Shown piece by piece: positions 51,040-60,893 of a DNA stretch of 64,000 bases; positions within the stretch are counted from its first letter, which is position 1, and each line of letters starts with the position of its first letter. The DNA is taken from the NCBI RefSeq assembly GCF_000718305.1, contig NZ_JOFQ01000003.1, forward strand, positions 372,001-436,000, read 5' to 3'. Below the pieces are notes generated by a model. It did not search any database. It was not told the DNA's origin and saw only the letters and a program-made list of their open reading frames with translations. The DNA comes from Streptomyces niger (lineage in GTDB: Bacteria; Actinomycetota; Actinomycetes; Streptomycetales; Streptomycetaceae). The translations under genes and the position numbers were made by a program.

Positions 51040-51875
51040 TGACCGCCACCCGCTCCCGCATCGCCCTGCACGCCGGCTGTCTCCTCGTCCTGCTGGTCAT
51101 GCTGTACCCGCTGGGCTGGCTGGTCGCGACGTCCTTCAAGCCGGCCGACGAGGTGCTCGCCAGCCTCGCGCTGCTGCCGTCCCGGCTCGCCACCGAGAAC
51201 TACACGACGGCGGCGGCCGGCATCCAGGGCGTCAGCCTGCTGAAGCTGTTCGGCAACTCGCTGACCATCTCCGTCGGCGCCGTACTGGGCAACGTCCTCA
51301 GCTGCTCGCTCGCCGCGTACGCCTTCGCGCGGCTGCGGTTCAAGCTGCGCGGGCCGCTGTTCGCCTTCATGATCGCCACGATCATGCTGCCGCACCACGC
51401 GGTGCTCATCCCGCAGTACATCGTCTTCAACCAGCTCGGCATGGTGAACACCTTCTGGCCGATGGTGCTGCCGAAGTTCCTGGCCACCGACGCGTTCTTC
51501 GTCTTCCTCATCGTGCAGTTCATGCGCGGCCTGCCACGCGAGCTGGAGGAGGCCGCGAAGATCGACGGCTGCGGCCCGTTCCGTACCTTCGCGCGGGTCG
51601 TGCTGCCGCTCACCCGGCCCGCGCTGATCACCACCGCGATCTTCACCTTCATCTGGACCTGGAACGACTTCTTCACCCAGCTCATCTACCTCTTCGAACC
51701 CGGCAAATACACCCTCACCCTGGCGCTGCGCACGTTCGTGGACACCTCCAGCCAGTCCGCTTACGGCCCGATGTTCGCGATGTCGGTCTTCGCGCTGCTG
51801 CCGATCGTGCTGTTCTTCCTCGCCTTCCAGCGATTCCTGGTCGAGGGCATGGCGAACTCGGGGGTGAAGGGATGA
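51039..51875 (+). CDS. Sugar ABC transporter permease (MalG type)
   Basis: A 278-residue permease with six membrane segments and the EAA motif ELEEAAKIDGCGPFRTFARVVLPLTRPALITT, the typical MalG/UgpE form. The C-terminus ends FQRFLVEGMANSGVKG, matching the usual GLTAGAVKG end of this family. It forms the heterodimeric pore with the upstream permease for import of the unknown glycoside. Its stop overlaps the start of the DUF624-like gene (ATGA), so all the operon genes from the cupin onward are translationally coupled. Confidence 0.95.
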   Translation: MTATRSRIALHAGCLLVLLVMLYPLGWLVATSFKPADEVLASLALLPSRLATENYTTAAAGIQGVSLLKLFGNSLTISVGAVLGNVLSCSLAAYAFARLRFKLRGPLFAFMIATIMLPHHAVLIPQYIVFNQLGMVNTFWPMVLPKFLATDAFFVFLIVQFMRGLPRELEEAAKIDGCGPFRTFARVVLPLTRPALITTAIFTFIWTWNDFFTQLIYLFEPGKYTLTLALRTFVDTSSQSAYGPMFAMSVFALLPIVLFFLAFQRFLVEGMANSGVKG

Positions 51876-52468
51876 GCACCGCGACCGACTCCGCCTCCGG
51901 ACGGCGGGAGCCGGGCGAGCTGTTCGGCCCGCGCTTCGAACTGTTCGCCGACGTGCTCGCCGTCGGCCTGGTCACGGCGGTGGCCTGTCTGCCGCTGGTG
52001 ACCGTACCGGCCGCGCTCGCCACGGCCTGCGCCCTGCTGCGACGGCGTCAGCGGTACGCCGAACCGTGCACCGCCGGCCACTACGTCCGAGCGCTGCGGG
52101 CCCGGCGGTGGCGCGCCGACCTGGCCGCTGGCGGACTGCTGCTCGCGTTCGGCGCGCTGTTCGCGGCGGACGCGGCACTCGCAGCCGCCGGCCTGCCGGG
52201 CGCGGTGCCGTTCGCGGTGTTCCTGGCGGCCGTGGGGACGGTGTTGGCGGCGACGGGGCTGCGTGCGTGTGCCCGGCACGATACGGCGGGCGGCTGGCGC
52301 GCCGCAGTCCGGGCGAGCGCGGCCCGCACCGCACGGGACCTGCCCGGAAGTCTGCTCATCCTGCTCGCGCTCGGCACGGCAGCGGTGTGCGCGTGGACGC
52401 TGCCACCGCTGCTCTTCCTCGTCCCCGGCCCGCTGGCGGTGGCACTGACGGCGATCGAACTCCGCTGA
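51872..52468 (+). CDS. YesL/DUF624-like membrane protein
   Basis: A 198-residue membrane protein with four or five hydrophobic segments (FADVLAVGLVTAVACLPLVTVPAALATACALL, LAAGGLLLAFGALFAADAALAAAG, VPFAVFLAAVGTVLAATGLRACA, SLLILLALGTAAVCAWTLPPLLFLVPG). It resembles the DUF624/YesL family, which accompanies sugar ABC transporters in Bacillus (yesLMNOPQ) and in Streptomyces. Its role is unknown; it may stabilise or regulate the importer. The ATGA overlap with the permease stop makes it the last gene of the operon. Subfamily placement is from topology and context more than motifs. Confidence 0.75.
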   Translation: MSTATDSASGRREPGELFGPRFELFADVLAVGLVTAVACLPLVTVPAALATACALLRRRQRYAEPCTAGHYVRALRARRWRADLAAGGLLLAFGALFAADAALAAAGLPGAVPFAVFLAAVGTVLAATGLRACARHDTAGGWRAAVRASAARTARDLPGSLLILLALGTAAVCAWTLPPLLFLVPGPLAVALTAIELR

Positions 52469-53327
52469 TCCGGCGGCTTCCGTCCCGACGAGCGTCGGAC
52501 GCAGGGCATGAACTGCGTTCGGGCACAGCGGCCGCACGGACCCATGCGTTCGATAAGACCTTTATCCCGGGTGGAAGGTCGCCTCGGGGGTCTCTTGTGC
52601 CTGGGGCAACCACTTCCTTGACTTCAGGTGAATCTCATGCACATACCAGGAAGTTGAGCATGCGCCGAGACATACCGCACCTCGCCGAGGTGCGCCGCAT
52701 CACCTCGCGGCGGCTCGGGAAGCCGCAGGACGCGGTCCGAGCGCAGGCGTCCGACCAGCTCGACGGGAAGGTCGCGCAGCACCCGGGCCAGGCGCAGCAC
52801 GTCGTGACCCGCGTCCATCACCACCAGGATGTCCCGGTCACCGTGCTGCCATTGGCCGGCCGCGGCATCGTCGGTGGGGCCCAGCCGAACCATCGTCCAG
52901 GATCTGCCGACGAGGTGCGGTCCGGGGCAAGGTGTTGCACCACCCGGCCGAGTCCAGCCTGACCGTGGTCCCCTGCTCGTCCAGGACGACGACGGACGCA
53001 CTATGCCTCCCGGCGGTCGCCGAGGACCCGGTTCCGCATGAAGCGCGTTTCCAGAAGTCCTGTCGGTCGGGGGAACCAGGGGTCGGTTCAGGGGACTGCG
53101 GTGGCCAGAAGCCGGCCGGGCGAGCGGGTACGGAAGAAGGTGTCCGCCTCCTCGGAGGCGGGTCGGCGCGATCGGGCCGGAGGGCGTCTGCGTCCGCCGT
53201 GGCCTTCTGCTCACTCCGCGTCATGGCCGGAGCCTTTCTTCGCAGCTGTTTCGTAGGTGTGTGGTGGGAAATGACAAGCCGATTCGGAATGAAACAACGG
53301 GAGAAAACGCCCTCTCGTCCGTTCCGC
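52469..53327. other. Low-coding, lower-GC region between two sugar loci
   Basis: About 860 bases with no intact gene. It contains a transposase remnant (52705-52890) and otherwise unrecognised sequence with mixed composition, less GC-rich than its neighbours toward 53270-53480. It looks like the scar of past insertion and deletion. Confidence 0.6.
52705..52890 (-). pseudogene. Transposase remnant
   Basis: The minus strand encodes a 62-residue stretch with RLGPTDDAA fused to AGQWQHGDRDILVVMDAGHD and VLRLARVLRDLPVELVGRLR, SDRVLRLPEPPR. This matches from memory the catalytic core of a Streptomyces transposase family (DDE type, VELVGRxRSDRVxR). No start, no downstream half and an apparent internal deletion between DDAA and AGQW make it a non-functional relic. 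It supports the idea that the flanking region was mobilised. Confidence 0.65.
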
Positions 53328-53358
53328 TTGCTTGGAGTGCACTCCAAGACCATAGCGT
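53328..53358 (+). promoter_or_regulatory. MerR-type promoter and operator
   Basis: TTGCTT (53328-53333) and TAGCGT (53353-53358) are separated by 19 bp, the stretched spacing of MerR-activated promoters. The spacer holds the perfect 18-bp palindrome CTTGGAGTGCACTCCAAG (53331-53348), which also overlaps the -35. This is the classic layout of MerR-family targets that often drive aldo/keto reductase genes. It points at the gene starting at 53485, 127 bases downstream. No merR gene is present in the window. Confidence 0.8.
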
Positions 53359-53412
53359 TGAGGACATGCCTGTATCACTAGGGTCTCGCCGGCGTCCCGG
53401 AAGGCTACCTAA

Positions 53413-54716
<1,304 letters not shown>

Positions 54717-55775
54717 TCAGGGCGCGGGTACATGGTGCGGCAGGAGGCCGGCCGTGCGCAGGTCGCCCCATACCGCGGGCGGTACGGGGCTGCGCAACAG
54801 CGCGCTCGCGTCGGTGATCTCGGCGGGCGAGCGGGCGCCGACGAGGACGCTCGCGACGGCCGGGTGGGCGAAGGGGAAGTGGAGGGCGGCGGCCCGCAGC
54901 GGTACGCCGTGCCGTTCGGTGACGGACTTCAGGCGCAGGGCACGGTCCAGTACGGGCCGGGCCGCGGGCGCGTAGTCGTAGGTGGCGCCGGGGCGCGGGT
55001 CGGCGAGCAGGCCCGAGTTGAAGACGCCGCCGATGACGACGCTCCGGCCGCGCGCCGCCGCTTCCGGGAGCACCACCTCCAGGCCCGAGTGGTCGAGCAG
55101 GGTGTAACGCCCGGCGAGCAGCACCGCGTCGACGTCGGTGTCGCGGAGGAAGCGGGCGAGCATGGCCGTCTGGTTCATGCCCGCGCCGATCGCCCCCACG
55201 ACGCCCTCGGCCCGTAGGCGTTCCAGTGCCGGGTAGCCTTCCCCGAACGCCTGCTCCGCGTGGTCGTCCGGGTCGTGCAGGTAGGCGATGTCGATGCGGT
55301 CCAGGCCGAGCCGGTGCAGGCTCTCCTCGATGCTGCGCCGGACGCCGTCGGCGCTGAAGTCCCAGACCCGGTGGTGGGTGGCCGGCACCGCGAACCCGTG
55401 CGCGAGGTCGTCGCCGCCCGGGCCGCCGGGGCGCAGCAGCCGGCCGACCTTGGTGGAGAGCACGTACTCGGCGCGGGGCCGGTCGCGCAGTGCGGCGCCG
55501 AGCCGCCGTTCGGCGAGCCCGAGTCCGTAGTGCGGCGCGGTGTCGAAGGCGCGGATGCCGGCGTCCCAGGCGGCGTCCACGGTGGCGGCGGCCTGCTCGG
55601 GGGCGACGGCGGCGTAGAGGTTGCCGAGGGGCGCGGTGCCCAGGGACAGCGGGGTGACGGGGACACCACTGCGGCCGAGGGCGCGGCGGGAGCGCGGGAG
55701 CCCGGCCCCGGTGGGTGTGGTCAGCCCGGCGCCGTCCGGGGCGGCGCCGCGTGCGTCCCGTGGCGCGCCTGTCAC
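54717..55775 (-). CDS. Aldo/keto reductase, probable L-fucose (D-threo-aldose) dehydrogenase
   Basis: A 352-residue aldo/keto reductase. After a polar 35-residue leader it has SLGTAPLGNLYAAV, the catalytic Asp/Tyr in AFDTAPHYGLGLAERRLG, Lys in VLSTKVGRLL, and IDIAYLHDPDDH, the pattern of L-fucose dehydrogenase/D-threo-aldose 1-dehydrogenase and pyridoxal dehydrogenase relatives. In this cluster it would oxidise L-fucose to L-fuconolactone with NAD(P). The GTG start overlaps the preceding SDR stop (GTGA), so it is the last gene of an operon with fuconate dehydratase. Role assigned from subfamily and context. Confidence 0.88.
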   Translation of the reverse strand: MTGAPRDARGAAPDGAGLTTPTGAGLPRSRRALGRSGVPVTPLSLGTAPLGNLYAAVAPEQAAATVDAAWDAGIRAFDTAPHYGLGLAERRLGAALRDRPRAEYVLSTKVGRLLRPGGPGGDDLAHGFAVPATHHRVWDFSADGVRRSIEESLHRLGLDRIDIAYLHDPDDHAEQAFGEGYPALERLRAEGVVGAIGAGMNQTAMLARFLRDTDVDAVLLAGRYTLLDHSGLEVVLPEAAARGRSVVIGGVFNSGLLADPRPGATYDYAPAARPVLDRALRLKSVTERHGVPLRAAALHFPFAHPAVASVLVGARSPAEITDASALLRSPVPPAVWGDLRTAGLLPHHVPAP

Positions 55776-56533
55776 CGTTGTGCCTCCGGGCGCAGGCGGA
55801 GGCCCGCCATGCCACCGTCCACGGCGAGGGCGGTGCCGGTGACCGAGGCGGCGGCGGGAGACGCCAGGTAGGCGATGGCGCCGGCCACTTCGTCGGCGGT
55901 GACGAGGCGGCCGATGGGTTGCCGGGCGTTGAGCGCGGCGCGTTCGGCCTCGGGGTCGTCGGCCGCGTCGAGCAACCGCCCCACCCACGGGGTGTCGGCG
56001 GTACCGGGGTTGACGCAGTTGACGCGGATGCCCTCGCGGACATGGTCGGCGGCCATGGCGAGGGTGAGCGAGAGGACGGCGCCCTTGGAGGCCGCGTACA
56101 GGGCACGCTGCGGCAGGCCCGCGGTGGCGGCGATGGAGCAGGTGTTGACGATGGCGGCGTGTGCGGACCGCCGGAGGTACGGGAGGGCCGCACGGCTGGT
56201 GCGCACGATGCCGACCACGTTGACGTCCAGGACGCGGTGCCACTCGTCGTCGGGGTTGTCCTCGACCGTACCGGCGGCCCCGATCCCGGCGTTGTTGACC
56301 AGGATGTCCAGCCCGCCGAGGTCGCGTGCGGCTCCCTGGACGACCGCACGTACGGAGTCGTCGTCGCCGAGGTCGGCGAGGTAGCCGGACACCAGCGGGT
56401 CCTCGGTCCTTTCGGCGGTGCGGTCCAGTACGGCCACGCGGGCGCCGCGCGCGGCGAGCAGCCGGACGGTGGCCCGGCCGATGCCCGAGGCCCCGCCGGT
56501 GACCAGTGCCGAGAGGCCGCTCATGTCGTTCAT
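55772..56533 (-). CDS. SDR, probable 2-keto-3-deoxy-L-fuconate dehydrogenase
   Basis: A 253-residue classical [30 protein letters not shown], Ser in [14 protein letters not shown] and YxxxK in [11 protein letters not shown], ending [16 protein letters not shown]. It sits between fuconate dehydratase and fucose dehydrogenase, both overlapped by 4 bases. In the oxidative L-fucose route this step oxidises 2-keto-3-deoxy-L-fuconate to 2,4-diketo-3-deoxy-L-fuconate using NAD. The NAD-preferring acidic residue after the second strand (VAVLDRT) fits. The assignment follows the gene order; the sequence alone shows an SDR. Confidence 0.88.
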   Translation of the reverse strand: MNDMSGLSALVTGGASGIGRATVRLLAARGARVAVLDRTAERTEDPLVSGYLADLGDDDSVRAVVQGAARDLGGLDILVNNAGIGAAGTVEDNPDDEWHRVLDVNVVGIVRTSRAALPYLRRSAHAAIVNTCSIAATAGLPQRALYAASKGAVLSLTLAMAADHVREGIRVNCVNPGTADTPWVGRLLDAADDPEAERAALNARQPIGRLVTADEVAGAIAYLASPAAASVTGTALAVDGGMAGLRLRPEAQR

Positions 56534-57951
56534 CCCTGCTCCTCCTTGTGTGCCGCGATGTGTTCCGTGGTGCGGGCCGCGCGGTCGGCCGTCCAGAACG
56601 TGCCGTCGGGGTAGCTGTACGTGGTGAGCGTGCCGGGGTGCAGCTCGGCGGAGAAGCCGGGTGCGGTCGGTGCGGTGTAGTGCCCGTCCCGGATCTCCAC
56701 GGGGGTCACGAAGTGTTCGTGGAGGTGGTCGACGTACTCGATCGCGCGGTTCTCGGTGGTGCCGGAGAGCGCGAGGTAGTCGAACATCGAGAGGTGCTGG
56801 ACCAGTTCGCACAGGCCGACGCCGCCGGCGTGCGGGCAGACCGGTACCCCGTATTTCGCTGCCAGCAGCAGCACCGCCAGGTTCTCGTTGACGCCGCCGA
56901 CGCGGGCCGCGTCGATCTGCAGCACGTCGACCGCGCCGGCCTGGAGGAGCTGTTTGAAGACGATGCGGTTCTGCACGTGTTCGCCGGTGGCGACGCGTAC
57001 GGGCGCGACGGCCCGGCGTACGGCGGCGTGCCCGAGGACGTCGTCGGGGCTGGTGGGCTCCTCGATCCAGTACGGGTCGATCTCGGCCAGCGCGCGGGTC
57101 CAGGTGATGGCCTCGGCCACGTCCCAGCGTTGGTTGGCGTCGACCGCGATGCGGATGTCCGGGCCGACGACGGCGCGGGCCGTGCGGCAGCGCCGCAGGT
57201 CGTCCGCCAGGTCGGCGCCGACCTTCAGCTTGATCTGGGTGAAGCCCGCCGCGACGGCCTCCTCGGCGAGCCGGGTGAGCTTGGCGTCGGAGTAGCCGAG
57301 CCAGCCCGGCGAGGTGGTGTAGGCGGGGTAGCCGCGCTCGCGCAGGCCCGCCTCGCGGGCCGCCAGCCCGTCCCGGCCGGCGCGCAGCAGGGCCAGCGCC
57401 TCGCCGGGGGTGAGCGCGTCGGTGAGGTAGCGGAAGTCGACCTGGGAGACGAGCCATTCGGGCTCGGCGTGGGCGAGGAGCCGCCAGAGCGGTTCGCCCC
57501 GGCGCTTGGCGGCCAGGTCCCACACCGCGTTGACCACCGCGCCGATGGCCATGTGCATCACGCCCTTCTCCGGGCCGAGCCAGCGCAGCTGGCTGTCGCC
57601 GACGAGATCGCGGCTGAGCGATCCGGGGTCGGCGCACAGCTCCGCCACGGAGCGGCCGATCAGATACGGGCGGAGCGCGGCGATGGCCACCGCCTGGACG
57701 TCGTTGCCGCGGCCGATGGTGAAGGCGAAGCCGTGGCCCGCCAGGCCGTCGGGCGCGTCGGTGCCGAGGACGACGTAGGCGGCGGAGTAGTCGGGGTCGG
57801 GGTTCATCGCGTCCGAACCGTCCAGTTCCCGGGAGGTGGGGAAGCGGATGTCGTGGACGGTGAGGGAGGTGATCCGCGCGGTGGCGGCCGGCCCGGCGGG
57901 CGCCGTGGCCTGGATCCCCGCGTCCGGCGGGCCGAGGCGGGTCGGTCTCAT
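56530..57951 (-). CDS. L-fuconate dehydratase (enolase superfamily)
   Basis: A 473-residue member of the mandelate-racemase/enolase superfamily. Metal ligands and bases are recognisable: the KxK motif in [12 protein letters not shown], the Asp in [17 protein letters not shown], the Glu in [12 protein letters not shown], and [61 protein letters not shown], matching fuconate dehydratases. It dehydrates L-fuconate to 2-keto-3-deoxy-L-fuconate. The ATG at 57951 gives a short extra N-terminal segment; the enzyme starts near [27 protein letters not shown]. Genes for the two following steps overlap its stop. A GntR-like operator lies upstream. Confidence 0.93.
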   Translation of the reverse strand: MRPTRLGPPDAGIQATAPAGPAATARITSLTVHDIRFPTSRELDGSDAMNPDPDYSAAYVVLGTDAPDGLAGHGFAFTIGRGNDVQAVAIAALRPYLIGRSVAELCADPGSLSRDLVGDSQLRWLGPEKGVMHMAIGAVVNAVWDLAAKRRGEPLWRLLAHAEPEWLVSQVDFRYLTDALTPGEALALLRAGRDGLAAREAGLRERGYPAYTTSPGWLGYSDAKLTRLAEEAVAAGFTQIKLKVGADLADDLRRCRTARAVVGPDIRIAVDANQRWDVAEAITWTRALAEIDPYWIEEPTSPDDVLGHAAVRRAVAPVRVATGEHVQNRIVFKQLLQAGAVDVLQIDAARVGGVNENLAVLLLAAKYGVPVCPHAGGVGLCELVQHLSMFDYLALSGTTENRAIEYVDHLHEHFVTPVEIRDGHYTAPTAPGFSAELHPGTLTTYSYPDGTFWTADRAARTTEHIAAHKEEQG

Positions 57952-57984
57952 CGGTGGCGTCCCTTCCGTCGACCGCACTGCCGA

Positions 57985-58000
57985 GATACATCGGATGTCT
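57985..58000. promoter_or_regulatory. Fucose-regulon operator 1
   Basis: GATACATCGGATGTCT (57985-58000) lies 34 bp upstream of fuconate dehydratase and has the palindromic core ACATCGGATGT. The same ATACATCGGATG string occurs upstream of the mutarotase operon, which suggests one regulator for both. Confidence 0.7.
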
Positions 58001-58066
58001 GCGCCGGCGACGCGAACATACGGCCCCGCCGAGCCACCGCACAAGAGGACACCGCCGCCCAAGAGG

Positions 58067-58975
58067 TCATCCGGTGTCCGAGCGGTGGAGATCGATGCCA
58101 TCGAGGCCATCAAGGGCGCAGCCGTCCAGGCCGTACACCCGCAGCGCCGTACCGCCGAGCACGGCCGCACGCTCCGTGGCCGTGCAGCCGCCGAGCAGGT
58201 CGTCGGTCAGGGCGCGCACCGCCGCGTAGCCGCCGGCGAGTTCGCACACCGGCCAGTCCGAGCCGAACAGCACCCGGTCGGCGCCGAAAGCCGCCAGCAC
58301 GTGCTCGGCGTACGGCCGCAGCCCATCGGCCGTCCAGCTGTGCCACGGCGCCTCGGTGACCAGCCCGGACAGCTTGCACACGGTGTTCGGGCAGGCGGCG
58401 GCCTCGGCGATCCAGGTGGCCCAGGGCTCCCACTCCCCCGCCGCGATGGCCGGCTTCCCCGCGTGGTCGAGCACGAACCACACCTCGTCCAGGGCCCGTA
58501 CGCACTCCAGCGCCGCCTGTCGTTGCGGCGCCCGCACCAGCACGTCGTAGGCCAGGCCGCGGGCCCCGAGGGCGGCGAGCGAGCGCCGGACGTCGGCGCG
58601 CACCAGCCACCGCGGGTCGGGTTCGTCCTCGGCCTGATGCCGCACGCCGACCAGCAACGGGTCGTCGGGCAGGGTGAGTTCGGGAGCGGTGAGGTCGGCC
58701 CAGCCGACGACGCCGGCGACCAGGCCGGCCGACGCGTGCGCCGTGGCGAGGAAGCCGGCGGTCTCCTCGGCGGTGGCCACGGTCTGGACGAGGACGGTGG
58801 CGCTCACGTCGTGCGCGGCCGCCTGCTGCCGGAGGTCGGCCGGCGTGTAGGGACGGTGGATCGGCGCGTGCGCCACCGGGTCCAGCCAGGGGTAGGCGCG
58901 GGCTGCCGGGTCCCAGAGATGGTGGTGCGCGTCGATCACGGGGCTCGTATCGCTCGCGGGACGCACGTCGGTCAC
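58067..58975 (-). CDS. Amidohydrolase, probable L-fuconolactonase
   Basis: A 302-residue amidohydrolase_2 family enzyme (metal-dependent TIM barrel). The N-terminal [22 protein letters not shown] contains the HxH metal ligands, [17 protein letters not shown] contains the next His, and [16 protein letters not shown] supplies the conserved catalytic Asp. This subgroup hydrolyses sugar lactones such as L-fucono-1,5-lactone and L-rhamnono-lactone. The GTG start overlaps the mutarotase stop (GTGA), so the two are cotranscribed. In the pathway it opens the lactone made by the fucose dehydrogenase. Confidence 0.9.
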   Translation of the reverse strand: MTDVRPASDTSPVIDAHHHLWDPAARAYPWLDPVAHAPIHRPYTPADLRQQAAAHDVSATVLVQTVATAEETAGFLATAHASAGLVAGVVGWADLTAPELTLPDDPLLVGVRHQAEDEPDPRWLVRADVRRSLAALGARGLAYDVLVRAPQRQAALECVRALDEVWFVLDHAGKPAIAAGEWEPWATWIAEAAACPNTVCKLSGLVTEAPWHSWTADGLRPYAEHVLAAFGADRVLFGSDWPVCELAGGYAAVRALTDDLLGGCTATERAAVLGGTALRVYGLDGCALDGLDGIDLHRSDTG

Positions 58976-59283
58976 GGCAGCTCCCAGACCAGGTCGAGGC
59001 CGTGGTCGTCGCCCGCGTAGCTGTCCGGGACGTCGAGCAGGCCCGCCATCCGGGCCTGCCAGGGGATGTTGGCCGGGTGGTCGGCCAGCGCGCGGCGCAT
59101 CGCCCGGTAGTCCTCGACCTCGACGAGGTGGAACAGGTCGAGGCCGTCGCGCCAGATCCGCCAGGCGTGCACCCCGGCCGCCCGGAGCGCCTCGTCCAGC
59201 TCGTCCGGGATGGTCGCGTGCACCCGCTCGTACGCGGCTTCCTTGCCCGGCTTCAGCCGGGTGTGCAGGGCGATCCGTTCCAT
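58972..59283 (-). CDS. L-rhamnose/L-fucose mutarotase family protein
   Basis: A 103-residue COG3254 (RhaM-type) protein, starting MERIALHTRLKPGKEAAYERVHATIPDELDEAL and containing VHAWRIWRDGLDLFHLVEVEDYRAM, with conserved His, Tyr and Trp of the sugar-binding face. It equilibrates alpha and beta anomers of L-fucose or L-rhamnose so that the dehydrogenase can act. It is the first gene of a two-gene operon with the lactonase. The promoter region shared with the divergent sugar transporter contains the second copy of the ATACATCGGATG motif. Confidence 0.92.
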   Translation of the reverse strand: MERIALHTRLKPGKEAAYERVHATIPDELDEALRAAGVHAWRIWRDGLDLFHLVEVEDYRAMRRALADHPANIPWQARMAGLLDVPDSYAGDDHGLDLVWELP

Positions 59284-59327
59284 GGTTCCGTCCTGGCCCT
59301 TCCACGGTTCCGACAGTGGACAGATGC

Positions 59328-59343
59328 ATACATCGGATGACTG
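59328..59343. promoter_or_regulatory. Fucose-regulon operator 2
   Basis: CATACATCGGATGACT (59327-59342) repeats the 12-mer ATACATCGGATG seen before fuconate dehydratase. Two related but degenerate copies (CATAGATCGGACC near 59352 and CATTCGGTCCG near 59377) follow. The site lies 45 bp before the mutarotase start and about 145 bp before the divergent transporter start. Confidence 0.7.
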
Positions 59344-59485
59344 GTCCGCATCATAGATCGGACCTCTCGACCCATCCATTCGGTCCGAACCATTGCCCTC
59401 GACTTGCGCACAGGCTAGCTTTCGTCGCCGAGCCTGACACCTCCTCCGGATAGGTCCCATGTATGGCGTGCGGAAGGACGATCTC

Positions 59486-60850
59486 GTGAGCCAGGTCCAG
59501 TCCCCGGCCGGAACCGCCCCGCGCAGCGGCGAGAAGGTGCCCCGGCGGGTGCACTGGATCGCGGTGCTCGGCGGCCTCTCCGGCCTGCTGTACGGCTACG
59601 ACTCCGGGGCCATCTCCGGGGCGCTGCAACCGCTGACCGACCGCTTCGGCCTGGACGCCACGGGCCAGGGCCTGGTCACCAGCCTGCTGCTGCTCGGCGC
59701 GCTGCCCGCCATCGTCGGCGGCTCGCTCGCGGCCCGCCGCTGGGACCGCCGCCACCTGCTGATCCTGGCGGGATTCATCTTCGTCGGCGGCTCGGTCGCC
59801 TGCGGGCTGGCCCCCAACGCGGGCACGCTGATGGTCTCCCGGTTCGTCCTCGGCTTCGCCGTCGGCCTGGCCAACATGTTCGGCCTGATCTACCTCAGCG
59901 AACTGGCGCCCAAGCACCTGCGCGGCCGGATCACCGCGCTGTACCAGCTCGCCGTCAACGTCGGCATCCTGCTCGCCTACGCGGTCGGTGACGCACTGTC
60001 AGCCGCGGCCGCGTGGGAGTGGATGCTCGGCCTGGGCGCCGTGCCCGCCGTGGTCTTCCTGGTCGGCATGTTCCTCAGCCCGGCCGGCCCACGCTGGCTG
60101 ATGACGCACGGGCGGGAGGCGGAGGCCCGCGGGATGCTGCGGCGGCTGCGTCCGACACCGGAGTCGGCGGAGGCCGAGGTCACCGAGATCCGCGAGAGCC
60201 TGGCCCAGCAGCACGCCGGGCTGCGGGAGCTGGCCGGCACCTACCGGCCCGCGCTGCGCATCACCCTGATCCTGACCTTCTTCCAGGTCTTCACCGGCAT
60301 CAACGCGGTGGTCTACTACGCGCCCGTCATCTTCTCCCACCTCACGCACGGCAACGGATCCCAGGCGGGGACGATCGCCAACTACGGCGTCGGCGCTGCG
60401 CTGGTGCTGTCCACCGCCGCATCGCTGCCCTTCATCGAACGCCTGGGCCGGGTGAAGCTGCTGACCGTCTCGCTGGCCGCGCAGGTGCCGCCGATGGTGG
60501 CGCTCGCCCTCTTCCCCGACGTGGCCGTGCTCGCCGTGGTCTGTGTCTTCGTCTACACCTTCGCGTTCGGGTTCGGGCTCGGCCCGGTGTTCTGGCTGTA
60601 CTGCCCCGAGGTGCTGCCGCTGCGAGCCCGCGCGCTCGGCATGGGCGTGATCACCTTCACCCAGTACCTGCTCAACTTCGCGTTCGCGCTGGCCTTCCCC
60701 GACGTCCTGGCGGCCATCGGCAGCACCGTCTTCGGCGTCTTCGCCGTGCTGTCCGCGCTCGCCGCCTGGTACGTCGCCCGGCGCGTCCCGGAGACCGCGG
60801 GGCGCTCCCTGGAGGAGATCGAGCGGTACTGGCAGCACCGCTCGGCCTAG
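59486..60850 (+). CDS. MFS sugar porter, probable L-fucose importer
   Basis: A 454-residue sugar porter with 12 membrane segments. It has [19 protein letters not shown] in helix 1, [15 protein letters not shown], the helix 4-5 motif [31 protein letters not shown], the helix 7 [17 protein letters not shown] and [19 protein letters not shown], the standard sugar porter (family 1) signature set. It is not the FucP family found in enterobacteria. It would import free L-fucose released by the secreted fucosidase. The GTG at 59486 follows GGAAGGA and is preferred to an ATG at 59459. Fucosidase follows 43 bases later. Confidence 0.9.
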   Translation: MSQVQSPAGTAPRSGEKVPRRVHWIAVLGGLSGLLYGYDSGAISGALQPLTDRFGLDATGQGLVTSLLLLGALPAIVGGSLAARRWDRRHLLILAGFIFVGGSVACGLAPNAGTLMVSRFVLGFAVGLANMFGLIYLSELAPKHLRGRITALYQLAVNVGILLAYAVGDALSAAAAWEWMLGLGAVPAVVFLVGMFLSPAGPRWLMTHGREAEARGMLRRLRPTPESAEAEVTEIRESLAQQHAGLRELAGTYRPALRITLILTFFQVFTGINAVVYYAPVIFSHLTHGNGSQAGTIANYGVGAALVLSTAASLPFIERLGRVKLLTVSLAAQVPPMVALALFPDVAVLAVVCVFVYTFAFGFGLGPVFWLYCPEVLPLRARALGMGVITFTQYLLNFAFALAFPDVLAAIGSTVFGVFAVLSALAAWYVARRVPETAGRSLEEIERYWQHRSA

Positions 60851-60893
60851 TTCCTCGCGCACCGCTCGTCCACCACACCCCACGGAGGTCACG

